10,880 bases of DNA from assembly GCA_903910495.1 (NCBI GenBank), contig CAIVZW010000748.1:1-10880 (forward strand), read 5' to 3'. Under the pieces are notes generated by a model. That model had not been told where the DNA came from. It ran no database searches and worked only from the letters and a program-made list of their open reading frames with translations. A program made the translations under genes and the position numbers. Shown here one piece after another: positions 1 to 8,765 of the stretch (its first letter is position 1; each line of letters begins with the position of its first letter). This DNA is from an uncultured beta proteobacterium (GTDB lineage: Bacteria > Pseudomonadota > Gammaproteobacteria > Burkholderiales > Rhodocyclaceae).

Positions 1-30
1 GCGCTGCATCCCGGCCCGGTGCTTGCGTGA
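1..30 (+). CDS. Possible 3' end of an upstream gene (partial)
   Basis: The first 30 bases read as an open frame ending in TGA, coding ALHPGPVLA followed by stop, with mostly G or C in third positions like the real genes in this window. This is compatible with the tail of a gene entering from the left. It is too short to identify, and the call rests only on codon pattern. Confidence 0.25.
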   Translation, partial: ALHPGPVLA

Positions 31-239
31 CCGTCCGTCAAATGAGAACACACCCTAGGCCTTCCCTTAATAAAATCATTGACCGCTCAATTTCGGCCTG
101 GCTGAAGGTACGTGGCAAATACTTAGAACATCTACCATGCCTTTGACACCACCAAGTAACACGCTCCTCGGGAAGCCGCATGGAGCATGGCGCTCATCGA
201 TATTTGCGAAATCGGCGTGTGTCTAGACGGGGAAGGCAC
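31..239. other. Non-coding debris with a weak transposase-like motif
   Basis: No intact gene is visible. On the plus strand, bases 133-156 read YHAFDTTK followed by TAA. This resembles the YHAF-x-x-x-K stretch near the C-terminus of IS1595-type transposases, and scrambled fragments follow in other frames (an EAAW reading near 171-182). It may be the remnant of a second insertion sequence, but the match is short. No terminal inverted repeat or target duplication was found. Confidence 0.25.
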
Positions 240-598
240 TCAATCCGGATTCAGGATTGGTTTTAGTGATTTGATTTTCAGTGTTTTCAATCGATTAGGC
301 ACATTCGAAGAGGGTTCGGTCACCTATCAGAAGCGACCATTGGGGCTGGACAATTATGCCAAAAGAATGTGTTTCAGATCATCCCGGATAGCGTGCCACG
401 TATCCTGACATGCATGCTCTATGGTGCGCTCAAGCAACAGCGAGAGGACCGTGATGGCGATATGGGCATGAATGCGGTGCGGCGCCCAGCGCCATGTTTT
501 CTGCCGTGAGCGTGTCGTCGTTGCAATGCACGACGAATTTGCCGTCGAATCGTTTCATTCAGTAAGCGCCCATAGCGGGCGCTGGTGCGCAAGTCCGC
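240..598 (-). pseudogene. Decayed IS4/IS1634-type transposase C-terminal remnant
   Basis: Three blocks on the minus strand read as the C-terminal part of a DDE transposase. In order they are LRTSARYGRLL (about 562-595), then FDGKFVVHCNDDTLTAENMALG (about 485-549), then a third frame with WAPHRIHAHIAITVLSLLLER continuing to IRDDLKHILLA (to 357). The third block is followed by recognisable readings LSSPNGRF, VTEP and RLKTLKIK as far as a TGA at 240-242. Stops interrupt this last frame at 354-356, 327-329 and 324-326. The blocks lie in different frames and family-typical sequence between them is missing, so at least two deletions have occurred. Family assignment comes from remembered motif patterns, not a search. 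It directly follows the broken larC and may have caused that truncation. No intact ends are visible. Confidence 0.65.
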
Positions 599-781
599 CG
601 CTCAGTCCCTTTTCAGGGTCGGCTGCCCGCACTCGGCAGGCATTACCGCCGCCAGGTCGGCAAATACGCGTTGCCGTAAATCGGGTAAGGCGTCGAGCAG
701 CGCGGCCACAATCATGTCGCCGGCCAGCCCGCCGACCGCGTCCAGATGAATGTGACCGGGCTGTGGGCTAATCTCAGACAC
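579..781 (-). pseudogene. larC: Truncated and frameshifted larC (nickel insertion protein) fragment
   Basis: The start of this frame reads GHIHLDAVGGLAGDMIVAAL, the glycine-rich N-terminal signature of LarC (DUF111). LarC inserts nickel into the pyridinium bis-thiocarboxylic acid mononucleotide cofactor used by LarA. Full LarC proteins are about 400 residues. This frame ends at a TGA (602-604) after about 60 codons. Another frame then continues GLSGGLAHQR (579-608), which looks like LarC continuing after a one-base loss (ancestral CTGGAAAAG read now as CTGAAAAG), before transposase debris begins. A GTG start at 779-781 overlaps the larA stop, giving an 8-base overlap typical of translational coupling. 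A TTG at 788-790 is an alternative. The LarC identity is well supported; the frameshift is inference. The product cannot be functional. Confidence 0.75.
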
Positions 782-2066
782 GATAGTCAAAAACCGGAAT
801 CACGTAAGGCCCTTCGGGAATGAAGGCCACCGCCGTATCGCCATGACGCCGGACGCTGTCGGCGACGGCCTGGTCAACCGAGTCTACGAGATCGACGCCG
901 GTAATGCGCCGCTCTTCGGCGCCGAGGCCCGTGGTGTACAACTGGACGGTCCCGACGCGCATCGGCTTGAGCTGCATTTCGGTCTGCCACTCGTCGATCT
1001 CGGCGAAGGTCTTGGCCTTGAGCATCGCCAGAAATCGCTCGGGCCCAATGTCGACAAGCTTGGCCTGGGCTTCGCGAAATTCCGGCGAACCAAAGCCTTC
1101 GGAGCATTCCGAAGCGATGATCAGGGTGCCGCCCGGCTCAAGGATATCCATCGGCGTCACCATGCCCTTGACCGTCTGGTAGTAGGTCTTGTCGAGCGGA
1201 TAGCCGGCCGACGAGGTGACGACGGTCTTGAAGCGGCGCGGCACCTTGATCACCGTCGAATCGATGACGAAGTCGACGGCGGCCAGATGGCTGGCGAGAA
1301 CCTCGCCGAAATTGACGTAAATCAGATCGCGGTCTTCGTCGAGCACGGTGTTGATCGCATAGATCTCGCCGATCTTGCCCACGATCTCGAGTTGCTCTTC
1401 ATGCAGCGGGTTCTTGACCAGGTTGCACTGGATGGCCAGCGGATCCTCCATGAAACGGGCCGAATGGAAGGTGCGGATGGTCTCGTGATGCGCGACGCCG
1501 GGGGCGACCACCTTACGACCGCCAGACCAGCCGGCCATGAAGTGCGGTTCGATCAGTCCCGACACGATGCGCAGGTCGGCGTCGACGAAACGCCGGTCGA
1601 TCTTCACCGGTGTGCCGCGCGTGGTAACTCCGAGATCGACGTGATCGGCGTCGTTGCGCGCAAAATGGTTTTCGACGCGAACCGTTTCCAGCACCCAGGG
1701 GTCACCAACCAGTTCAGCGAGTTCAGCGCCCTCGTTGGCGCGGTGCAATCCGGTGGCCACGATGATGGTGATCTTGTCCGCCGGCAGCCCGGCGTTCATC
1801 AGGGTTTCGATCATCGGGCGCAGGAACAGCTTGTTGGGCACCGGCCGCGTGATGTCACAGATCAGGATGCAGGCGCTTTTGCGCCCCTGCGCCAGTTTCG
1901 CCAGGGGGGAAGCATTTATTGGCCTTGCGAGCGCCTCATCAATGGCCGCCTTCTGATCCGTCAGTTTTGGCAGGCTCGGTTTGCGGATGATCGTTAGTTT
2001 GATGCCTTCCTGAAGAGACACTTTCAGGTGGCCACGACCGTAAGCAATATCGACCGCATTGTTCAT
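774..2066 (-). CDS. larA: LarA-family nickel-pincer racemase/epimerase
   Basis: A 430-residue cytoplasmic enzyme of the lactate racemase family, which uses the nickel-pincer nucleotide cofactor to invert or oxidise/reduce the C2 position of 2-hydroxy acids. Expected residues are present at near-LarA numbering: R74 in DITRP, H108 in GLHR, H175 in EPHF, K185 in GGRK (the lysine that covalently holds the cofactor), H201 in TFHSARF, Y295 or Y296 and K300 in DKTYYQTVKG, and W360. I start at the ATG of MNNAVDIAYG because GGAGA lies 6 bases upstream. An earlier in-frame ATG at 2141 would begin inside the preceding terminator hairpin. Family members act on lactate, malate, aryl-lactates or sugar acids, so the substrate is not fixed by sequence. 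Next to a ketodeoxygluconate-type permease and hyi, a sugar-acid substrate is my inference. Its accessory gene larC is broken just downstream. Confidence 0.9.
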   Translation of the reverse strand: MNNAVDIAYGRGHLKVSLQEGIKLTIIRKPSLPKLTDQKAAIDEALARPINASPLAKLAQGRKSACILICDITRPVPNKLFLRPMIETLMNAGLPADKITIIVATGLHRANEGAELAELVGDPWVLETVRVENHFARNDADHVDLGVTTRGTPVKIDRRFVDADLRIVSGLIEPHFMAGWSGGRKVVAPGVAHHETIRTFHSARFMEDPLAIQCNLVKNPLHEEQLEIVGKIGEIYAINTVLDEDRDLIYVNFGEVLASHLAAVDFVIDSTVIKVPRRFKTVVTSSAGYPLDKTYYQTVKGMVTPMDILEPGGTLIIASECSEGFGSPEFREAQAKLVDIGPERFLAMLKAKTFAEIDEWQTEMQLKPMRVGTVQLYTTGLGAEERRITGVDLVDSVDQAVADSVRRHGDTAVAFIPEGPYVIPVFDYRV

Positions 2067-2097
2067 GAGGTATCTCCAAATCCAGCATATTGTAGCT

Positions 2098-2138
2098 ATT
2101 AAAAAAATCGCCGGCGAAGATTGAAACTTCGCCGGCGA
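2098..2138 (-). terminator. Intrinsic terminator between kdgT and larA
   Basis: A perfect 12-base-pair stem (2108-2119 with 2127-2138, arm CTTCGCCGGCGA) with a 7-base loop is followed, reading leftward, by seven T residues. It is placed to end kdgT transcription 42 bases after its stop codon. Only about 31 bases separate its T-tract from the larA start, too little for a full promoter. larA must therefore depend on read-through or on a promoter overlapping the hairpin. Confidence 0.9.
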
Positions 2139-2180
2139 CAATGTCAGGCTTGTGTTGCGGATTCTGCTTTCTTATGTGAA

Positions 2181-3323
2181 TCAGGCAGCCTGCGTGGCTT
2201 GCTGCTTGGCCTTGGCTTGGGCTTCTATGATTTCGTAGGTCTCCAGTCTGCCATCGATGCCACGGCTCCGCTGCCATTTATCCATATAGATAACCATGAG
2301 CGGGCACGCGATCGCAGTTGACAGGGTAGAGATGGAAATCTGCAAGGAAGCGATGCTGACGATGTCTGCGTATGCCTTTGCTTCTGCCGCGGGCATCATG
2401 CCCGAAGCGGCGGCCACGGCGGCAGCTGCAGCGATGGCGGCAGGTGTAGCAACGGCGTTGCCGGCCGTTGAAGCGCTGGCAACGGGGGCAATCATGCTTT
2501 TCTCGCCTATTAACTTGTAAGCGATAATGTTCGCTCCGCCGGTAAGTACCACTGTCATGAGGCCCAGTGCCAAACCGCCGGCGATAACTGTCGGGTTGAA
2601 GAAAGTGGCAAGGTTCATTCCGGCGCCCAGTGCAAAGGCAAAGAAGGGAACGGGAATATATTCTCCGGGCTGGAGAAACTCGCGCACCTCATGGTCCAGA
2701 TTTCCGAACAGCATGCCGAGTGCAATGGGCAGTAGAACGGCAACGAAGGCGATCCATGGGAAGTTGGCACCCAGCATGCCCAGCGCCATCAGGGTAAAGA
2801 ACGGGCCGTCATTCATGGAGAGCACGGACACGGCGCCCAGGTCAGAACGGTTGCCGAACTGCGCGGACAGGGCGGCAAACATGCCGCCGTTTTCGTTGGT
2901 CACAGCGGCGATGATCGCCATAGCCGACAAGCCGAGGAAGCCATTGAACATGTCACCGGACAGGGTGCCCCAAACGAAGCCCGCGCCCAGACCCACGAAG
3001 TACTTGACAGTGGTAAGAGTGATTCCCTTTTTCATGGCAATGCCACCAGCCCGAAGGTTCATCTGAGCACCGGTGCAGAACAGGAACATGGCGATCAAGG
3101 TAAAAAAGCCCGTTTTGAAGAGCGCCTCGGAAAAGCCGCCGATGCGCAGGAACTCATAAATCCCCGGTTTGAAGGCTGAAACGCCGATGCCCTTCAGGAA
3201 GGTCATGATGGCCGGTATGTGCATCTGGTCGATGGTGTTAAGCAAGGCGCCCAAGAACAACGGCACTACCATTATGCCGCCTGGTACCTTCTTGACTGAT
3301 TTCAGGATATTCACTTGCTTCAT
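2181..3323 (-). CDS. kdgT: 2-keto-3-deoxygluconate permease family transporter
   Basis: A 380-residue inner-membrane carrier of the KdgT family, which in enterobacteria brings 2-keto-3-deoxygluconate into the cell by cation symport. Family signatures are visible in order: VKKVPGGIMVVPLFLGAL near the N-terminus, NENGGMFAAL and SMNDGPFFTLMALG in the middle, then GNLDHEVREFL, PFFAFALGAG and ASASTAGNAVATPAAIAAA. There are about ten hydrophobic segments. It is longer than the roughly 330-residue E. coli protein, partly through a polar, Gln/Ala-rich C-terminal tail (ending KAKQQATQAA) and extra residues near position 40. GGAGGG lies 9 bases upstream of the ATG. It is first in the leftward unit, behind a sigma-54-like promoter at 3488-3503, and ends at its own terminator. 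The true substrate could be another sugar acid or short hydroxy acid. Confidence 0.88.
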   Translation of the reverse strand: MKQVNILKSVKKVPGGIMVVPLFLGALLNTIDQMHIPAIMTFLKGIGVSAFKPGIYEFLRIGGFSEALFKTGFFTLIAMFLFCTGAQMNLRAGGIAMKKGITLTTVKYFVGLGAGFVWGTLSGDMFNGFLGLSAMAIIAAVTNENGGMFAALSAQFGNRSDLGAVSVLSMNDGPFFTLMALGMLGANFPWIAFVAVLLPIALGMLFGNLDHEVREFLQPGEYIPVPFFAFALGAGMNLATFFNPTVIAGGLALGLMTVVLTGGANIIAYKLIGEKSMIAPVASASTAGNAVATPAAIAAAAAVAAASGMMPAAEAKAYADIVSIASLQISISTLSTAIACPLMVIYMDKWQRSRGIDGRLETYEIIEAQAKAKQQATQAA

Positions 3324-3487
3324 GATTTCGTTCCCTCCGTGATTCTTCTGGTTAAGTTAATCCTGCGTCCGCTTGTAAAACTGTACCTCTGTGATTTCAA
3401 AAAATTCTGATATTCGTATCACTCCCACCATGGTCAGCACTTTGTGAAGCCAGACAAGGATGGGTCTATAACTTCGTTGATGGGATA

Positions 3488-3503
3488 AGCAATAAGAATG
3501 CCA
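3488..3503 (-). promoter_or_regulatory. Sigma-54-type -24/-12 promoter for kdgT
   Basis: Read leftward the sequence is TGGCATTCTTATTGCT. It has the GG at -24 and GC at -12 with exactly ten bases between, and matches the TGGCACG-N4-TTGCW consensus except at two positions. Transcription would begin near 3477, leaving a leader of about 150 bases before kdgT. It shares TGGCA and CTTATTGCT with the hyi promoter, which supports co-regulation. Confidence 0.6.
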
Positions 3504-3824
3504 ATCCGTAACCCAATGTTTCGTAAGGGGTGTAGTCAATTTCGCTTGGTTTTGTTCTGCAAAGTGCGACATTAAGGATGCGTTTTGCACAATTGCATTT
3601 CCCTGGTCAATGGTTCAATTCGGCGGGTCGTGAATGCCGCATTGCTCTATGCACGAGCGAATCTGCTTTCCAGGAATTTCGATCGCCGGTGCACTAAAAA
3701 GGGGGTGGCAGGAGCGGGCGACTCTGCTTACGGGCGCCGGACCGGTTAGAGTGTGCTGTTGCATCCAGGTTGTGATCAGCGTCGATGCGAGGTGCTGATT
3801 CTTCAGATGCAATTTAAGACAAAA

Positions 3825-3841
3825 TGTTGCATATCGCAACA
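3825..3841. promoter_or_regulatory. Perfect inverted repeat, likely activator site
   Basis: TGTTGC-ATATC-GCAACA is a perfect 6-base dyad with a 5-base spacer. Its centre lies about 110 bases upstream of the predicted hyi start of transcription, the usual distance for an upstream activating site of a sigma-54 activator. A lone TGTTGCAT half-site recurs at 3757-3764. The binding protein is unknown. Confidence 0.5.
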
Positions 3842-3859
3842 AATTCCACTTCTCAATAT

Positions 3860-3875
3860 ACCGTTCAGTAACGGT
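3860..3875. promoter_or_regulatory. Second inverted repeat near the hyi promoter
   Basis: ACCGTT-CAGT-AACGGT is a perfect 6-base dyad with a 4-base spacer, ending 40 bases before the -24 element facing hyi. Its sequence differs from the 3825-3841 dyad, so it may bind another regulator or be incidental. Confidence 0.35.
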
Positions 3876-3915
3876 TGGGCGACATAAACCTATAGTTATG
3901 CTCGCTTGATAAGGC

Positions 3916-3931
3916 TGGCAAGCTTATTGCT
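3916..3931 (+). promoter_or_regulatory. Sigma-54-type -24/-12 promoter for hyi
   Basis: TGGCAAGCTTATTGCT matches the sigma-54 consensus TGGCACG-N4-TTGCW with a single mismatch (A for C at the sixth base). It has the required ten bases between GG and GC. Transcription would begin near 3942, giving a leader of about 87 bases before hyi. Confidence 0.7.
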
Positions 3932-4028
3932 TTAGCTTACCGTTATGCCCTAACTTTGGCGGTGACGGTATCAGTTGTGGGTGCGCATATAAGCGTACTG
4001 AAACTGTGTGAATAATAAGGAGAACTAA

Positions 4029-4808
4029 ATGCCCAAATTTGCCGCAAACCTGACCATGATGTTCAATGAAGTTGATTTCATGGATCGCTTCAAGGCCGCC
4101 AGTGATGCCGGCTTCAAGGGAGTTGAATATCTCTTTCCCTATGCCTGTCCCAAAGAGCAATTGGCCGAGCAGCTCAATCGCTATGGTATGACTCAGGTGT
4201 TGCACAACGTATCTTCGGGCGATTGGGCCAAGGGCGAGCGAGGCATCGCCATTTTGCCGGAGCGTATCGGCGAGTTTCAGGATAACGTCGGCAACACCAT
4301 CGAGTACGCGACGGCGCTCGGCTGCAAACGAATTAACGTAATGGCCGGTATTGCACCGGCTGGCGCTGATCCGGACAAGTTGCGCGAGACCTTTGTGGCC
4401 AACATCCGGTTTGCCGGTCAGCAACTCAAAGCCCATGGGATCAAGCTGGTTGTCGAGGCGATCAATACCTTTGATATTCCCGGTTTCTACGTGTCCAGGA
4501 CGCAGCAGGCACTTGATCTGATTGATGCAAGCGGATGCGACAACATTTTTTTGCTGTACGACATTTATCACATGCAGCGGATGGAAGGCGAACTGGCCGC
4601 AACGATCAAGAAAAACCTGCCGCGCATCGCCCACATGCAACTCGCCGATAATCCGGCGCGCAACGAACCGGGAACTGGCGAAATCAATTACACGTTCCTG
4701 TTCGACCATATCGACACGCTTGGATACGACGGCTGGATCGGCTGCGAATACAAGCCTGCGTCAAAAACGATCGATGGACTCGGTTGGGTCAAACCATATT
4801 CGATGTAA
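4029..4808 (+). CDS. hyi: Hydroxypyruvate isomerase family protein
   Basis: A 259-residue TIM-barrel sugar isomerase of the Hyi/OtnI group, which interconverts hydroxypyruvate and tartronate semialdehyde or isomerises 2-oxo-tetronates. The metal and catalytic residues fall at family positions: E143 in VVEAINTFDIPGFY, D178 and H181 in YDIYHMQRMEG, Q204 in HMQLAD, and E240 in GCEYKP. Length equals the E. coli protein within a residue. AAGGAG ends 6-7 bases before the ATG. It is the first gene behind the rightward sigma-54-type promoter. Neither a tartronate semialdehyde reductase, a glyoxylate carboligase nor an OtnK-type kinase gene is in the window, so which of the two isomerase reactions applies cannot be decided here. 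Confidence 0.88.
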   Translation: MPKFAANLTMMFNEVDFMDRFKAASDAGFKGVEYLFPYACPKEQLAEQLNRYGMTQVLHNVSSGDWAKGERGIAILPERIGEFQDNVGNTIEYATALGCKRINVMAGIAPAGADPDKLRETFVANIRFAGQQLKAHGIKLVVEAINTFDIPGFYVSRTQQALDLIDASGCDNIFLLYDIYHMQRMEGELAATIKKNLPRIAHMQLADNPARNEPGTGEINYTFLFDHIDTLGYDGWIGCEYKPASKTIDGLGWVKPYSM

Positions 4809-4836
4809 CTGATGCAACTACAAGATAAAGAGTCTG

Positions 4837-4900
4837 CTACGACCGCATCGTGGCTATCGAATCCGCAATACCCGATTTCGATATCCGCGATGCGGGGTAG
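4837..4900 (+). other. Long imperfect hairpin in the hyi downstream spacer
   Basis: The 196-base spacer (4809-5004) between hyi and the next gene has no recognisable gene but folds compactly. CCGCATCG (4843-4850) pairs with CGATGCGG (4888-4895). TATCGAA (4855-4861) pairs with TTCGATA (4877-4883). The intervening TGGC/TCCG adds two GC pairs, a GU pair and one mismatch. CTAC (4837-4840) pairs with GTAG (4897-4900). The loop is 15 bases. No T-tract follows, so it is not a classical terminator. It may protect or process the transcript, or be a repeat-type element. Confidence 0.5.
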
Positions 4901-5004
4901 GGTTGCGATCGCTGAGAGTTCAAAGAAGTGAGCGGCTGCGGTCATGGTGGAAATTCCTGATGATAAATAGGTAACAACTCTAAACACAGAAGGAGGAGTC
5001 AAAA

Positions 5005-5412
5005 ATGGAAATGAACCTGGAGATGGTTCAAAATTTGATTGCCAAGGCGGTTGAACAGGCCAAGAGCGAGTTCAAGCGGCCCATTAGCGTAGCTGTATGC
5101 GACAACTATGGATTTCTTCTGTCGTTCATACGCATGCCTGGTGCAACCATCCGGAGCATCCAGATATCACAGGGGAAAGCCTATACCGCCGCTTTTATGG
5201 GCATTGGTACGGATGCTTTTGCGGAAAGGCTGCATCGTGAAAACGTACCCGCCAGTTTTTTTTGTGATGAAAAGTTAACGGGACTACCCGGTGGCGTGGT
5301 TTTGAAGAATTCCGCTGGCGTGATCATCGGTGCCGCAGGTGTGAGTGGATTGACACCACAGGAAGACCAGTCCATAGCGGACATGATGGCTGCAACCACT
5401 CAGAAAGGATGA
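5005..5412 (+). CDS. HbpS/GlcG-like (DUF336) protein
   Basis: A 135-residue protein of the GlcG/HbpS family, small alpha/beta proteins seen in glycolate and diol clusters and, in Streptomyces HbpS, binding haem. Visible family features are the N-terminal helix with AVEQAKSEFKRPISVAVCD, the turn YGFLLSFIRMPGA, the KAYTAAF helix, and LPGGVVLKNSAGVIIGAAGVSG followed by an acidic C-terminal helix containing QEDQSIADMM. There is no signal peptide, so it is predicted cytoplasmic. GGAGGAG lies 8 bases before the ATG; a second ATG two codons later could also be used. It lies between hyi and ridA on the same strand. The biochemical role of these proteins in carbon-acid operons is unsettled, and no catalytic activity should be assumed. 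Confidence 0.82.
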   Translation: MEMNLEMVQNLIAKAVEQAKSEFKRPISVAVCDNYGFLLSFIRMPGATIRSIQISQGKAYTAAFMGIGTDAFAERLHRENVPASFFCDEKLTGLPGGVVLKNSAGVIIGAAGVSGLTPQEDQSIADMMAATTQKG

Positions 5413-5518
5413 TTTGTCATTCATCCGTTTGCCGGTTATAAGCGCAGCACTGAATGTTGCAGGAATCAGGCAGCCGTGTTTGAACCGATTTTCCAGCACA
5501 CTTCAGGAGAAACCCAGC

Positions 5519-5902
5519 ATGAACAACACGATTATTTCGACCGACAAATCGTCACCGGCTTTTGGCCCCTTTTCTCAGGCGGTAATGAAGGACGGCTTTC
5601 TTCACACCTCCGGTTTGATGCCTTTCCTTCCCGGAAGCGGCGATCTAGTCAGCAATGAGCTTGAGGAGCAGATGCACCAGTGCATGCGTAACATGAAGGC
5701 GGTGCTGGCCGCTGCCGAAATGACGATGGATGATCTGATTTTGGTTACGATCTACACAACGGATATGCAAGAGTTTGCCAAAATAAACACGGTTTATGGT
5801 TCGTATTTCGAGGGAACGGTATACCCGAGCAGAGCGGCGGTCGGCATAACTGCACTGGCCAAAGGAGCAAGAGTCGAACTGGTCGCAATTGCCAAGAAAT
5901 AG
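5519..5902 (+). CDS. RidA family deaminase (Rid/YjgF/UK114)
   Basis: A 127-residue RidA-family protein. Such trimeric proteins hydrolyse reactive enamine or imine intermediates. The sequence shows GPFSQAV near the N-terminus, HTSGLMPFLPGSGDL, the long helix MRNMKAVLAAAEMTMDDL, and R105 in YPSRAAVG and E120 in ARVELVAIAKK, matching the E. coli active-site numbering. The frame is open upstream to 5414, but I choose the ATG with GGAG 9 bases before it because it gives family length and alignment. It follows the HbpS-like gene after 106 bases and precedes a strong terminator, so it is probably the last gene of the hyi unit. Many such paralogues sit in catabolic operons and may act on pathway-specific intermediates. 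The substrate is unknown here, so I withhold the ridA symbol. Confidence 0.85.
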   Translation: MNNTIISTDKSSPAFGPFSQAVMKDGFLHTSGLMPFLPGSGDLVSNELEEQMHQCMRNMKAVLAAAEMTMDDLILVTIYTTDMQEFAKINTVYGSYFEGTVYPSRAAVGITALAKGARVELVAIAKK

Positions 5903-5992
5903 GGGGCCTGCAGCGTTCGATTGCTCTGAAAACACTATCGAAAATAGTGCGTGTCTGTTCTTCGATTCCGCTACTGCTTCCCGATCATGAAA

Positions 5993-6027
5993 GAGGCTGG
6001 CCGAGAGGCCAGCCTCTTTTGTTTTTT
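5993..6027 (+). terminator. Intrinsic terminator after the RidA-family gene
   Basis: GAGGCTGGCC (5993-6002) pairs perfectly with GGCCAGCCTC (6007-6016) around a GAGA tetraloop. It is followed by TTTTGTTTTTT, and two flanking A-T pairs extend the stem to 12. It ends the accessory locus before leuS. A smaller hairpin, CACTAT-CGAAA-ATAGTG at 5933-5949, lies upstream in the same trailer. Confidence 0.95.
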
Positions 6028-6062
6028 GCTTGGGATCATCGGTACCATGCATTGTCTGGCAA

Positions 6063-6091
6063 GCGGTTACTTACATCAAACCGCGTATAAT
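6063..6091 (+). promoter_or_regulatory. Probable sigma-70 promoter for leuS
   Basis: A perfect TATAAT at 6086-6091 lies 34 bases before the leuS start codon, just after the terminator. At 17-base spacing the -35 position (6063-6068, GCGGTT) is poor. The -10 element is convincing, but the full promoter is only probable. Confidence 0.5.
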
Positions 6092-6113
6092 TCGACGTTT
6101 AGTCCATTTCTGA

Positions 6114-8747
<2,634 letters not shown>

Positions 8748-8765
8748 GGACGGAGGGATACTGTG

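Larger units (their letters stand above)
3324..4028. other. Divergent control region between kdgT and hyi
   Basis: About 705 bases without a convincing gene separate the divergent kdgT and hyi units. It holds two outward-facing sigma-54-type promoters and two perfect inverted repeats, listed separately. Two minus-strand open frames (77 codons at 3357-3590 and 75 codons at 3615-3842) lack recognisable domains and ribosome sites. The first overlaps the kdgT promoter and the second the inverted repeat, so I do not call them genes. Its size fits long-range activation by a DNA-looping activator. Confidence 0.7.

Noticed and set aside
187..408. 73-codon plus-strand open frame at the left edge
   Set aside because: It is antisense to the transposase remnant and has no family features.
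843..1997. 384-codon plus-strand open frame opposite larA
   Set aside because: It is a complement-strand shadow of a GC-rich gene. The minus strand encodes clear LarA motifs with a ribosome site, while this frame has no recognisable domain.
2527..3066. 179-codon plus-strand open frame opposite kdgT
   Set aside because: Basic, proline-rich composition typical of a shadow of a hydrophobic membrane protein; the KdgT motifs on the other strand are clear.
3357..3842. Two minus-strand open frames of 77 and 75 codons in the control region
   Set aside because: No domain, no good ribosome site, and they overlap the predicted promoter and operator sites.
3938..3970. Inverted repeat TACCGT / ACGGTA at the start of the hyi leader as a riboswitch
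   Set aside because: Only six pairs with a 21-base loop and no conserved riboswitch motif; insufficient to call.
3924..4709. 261-codon minus-strand open frame opposite hyi
   Set aside because: The plus strand has an unmistakable Hyi protein with metal ligands and a ribosome site. This frame also covers the hyi promoter region and resembles no family.
4688..5002. 104-codon minus-strand open frame across the hyi end and spacer
   Set aside because: It runs antisense through hyi and through the spacer hairpin, with no recognisable product.
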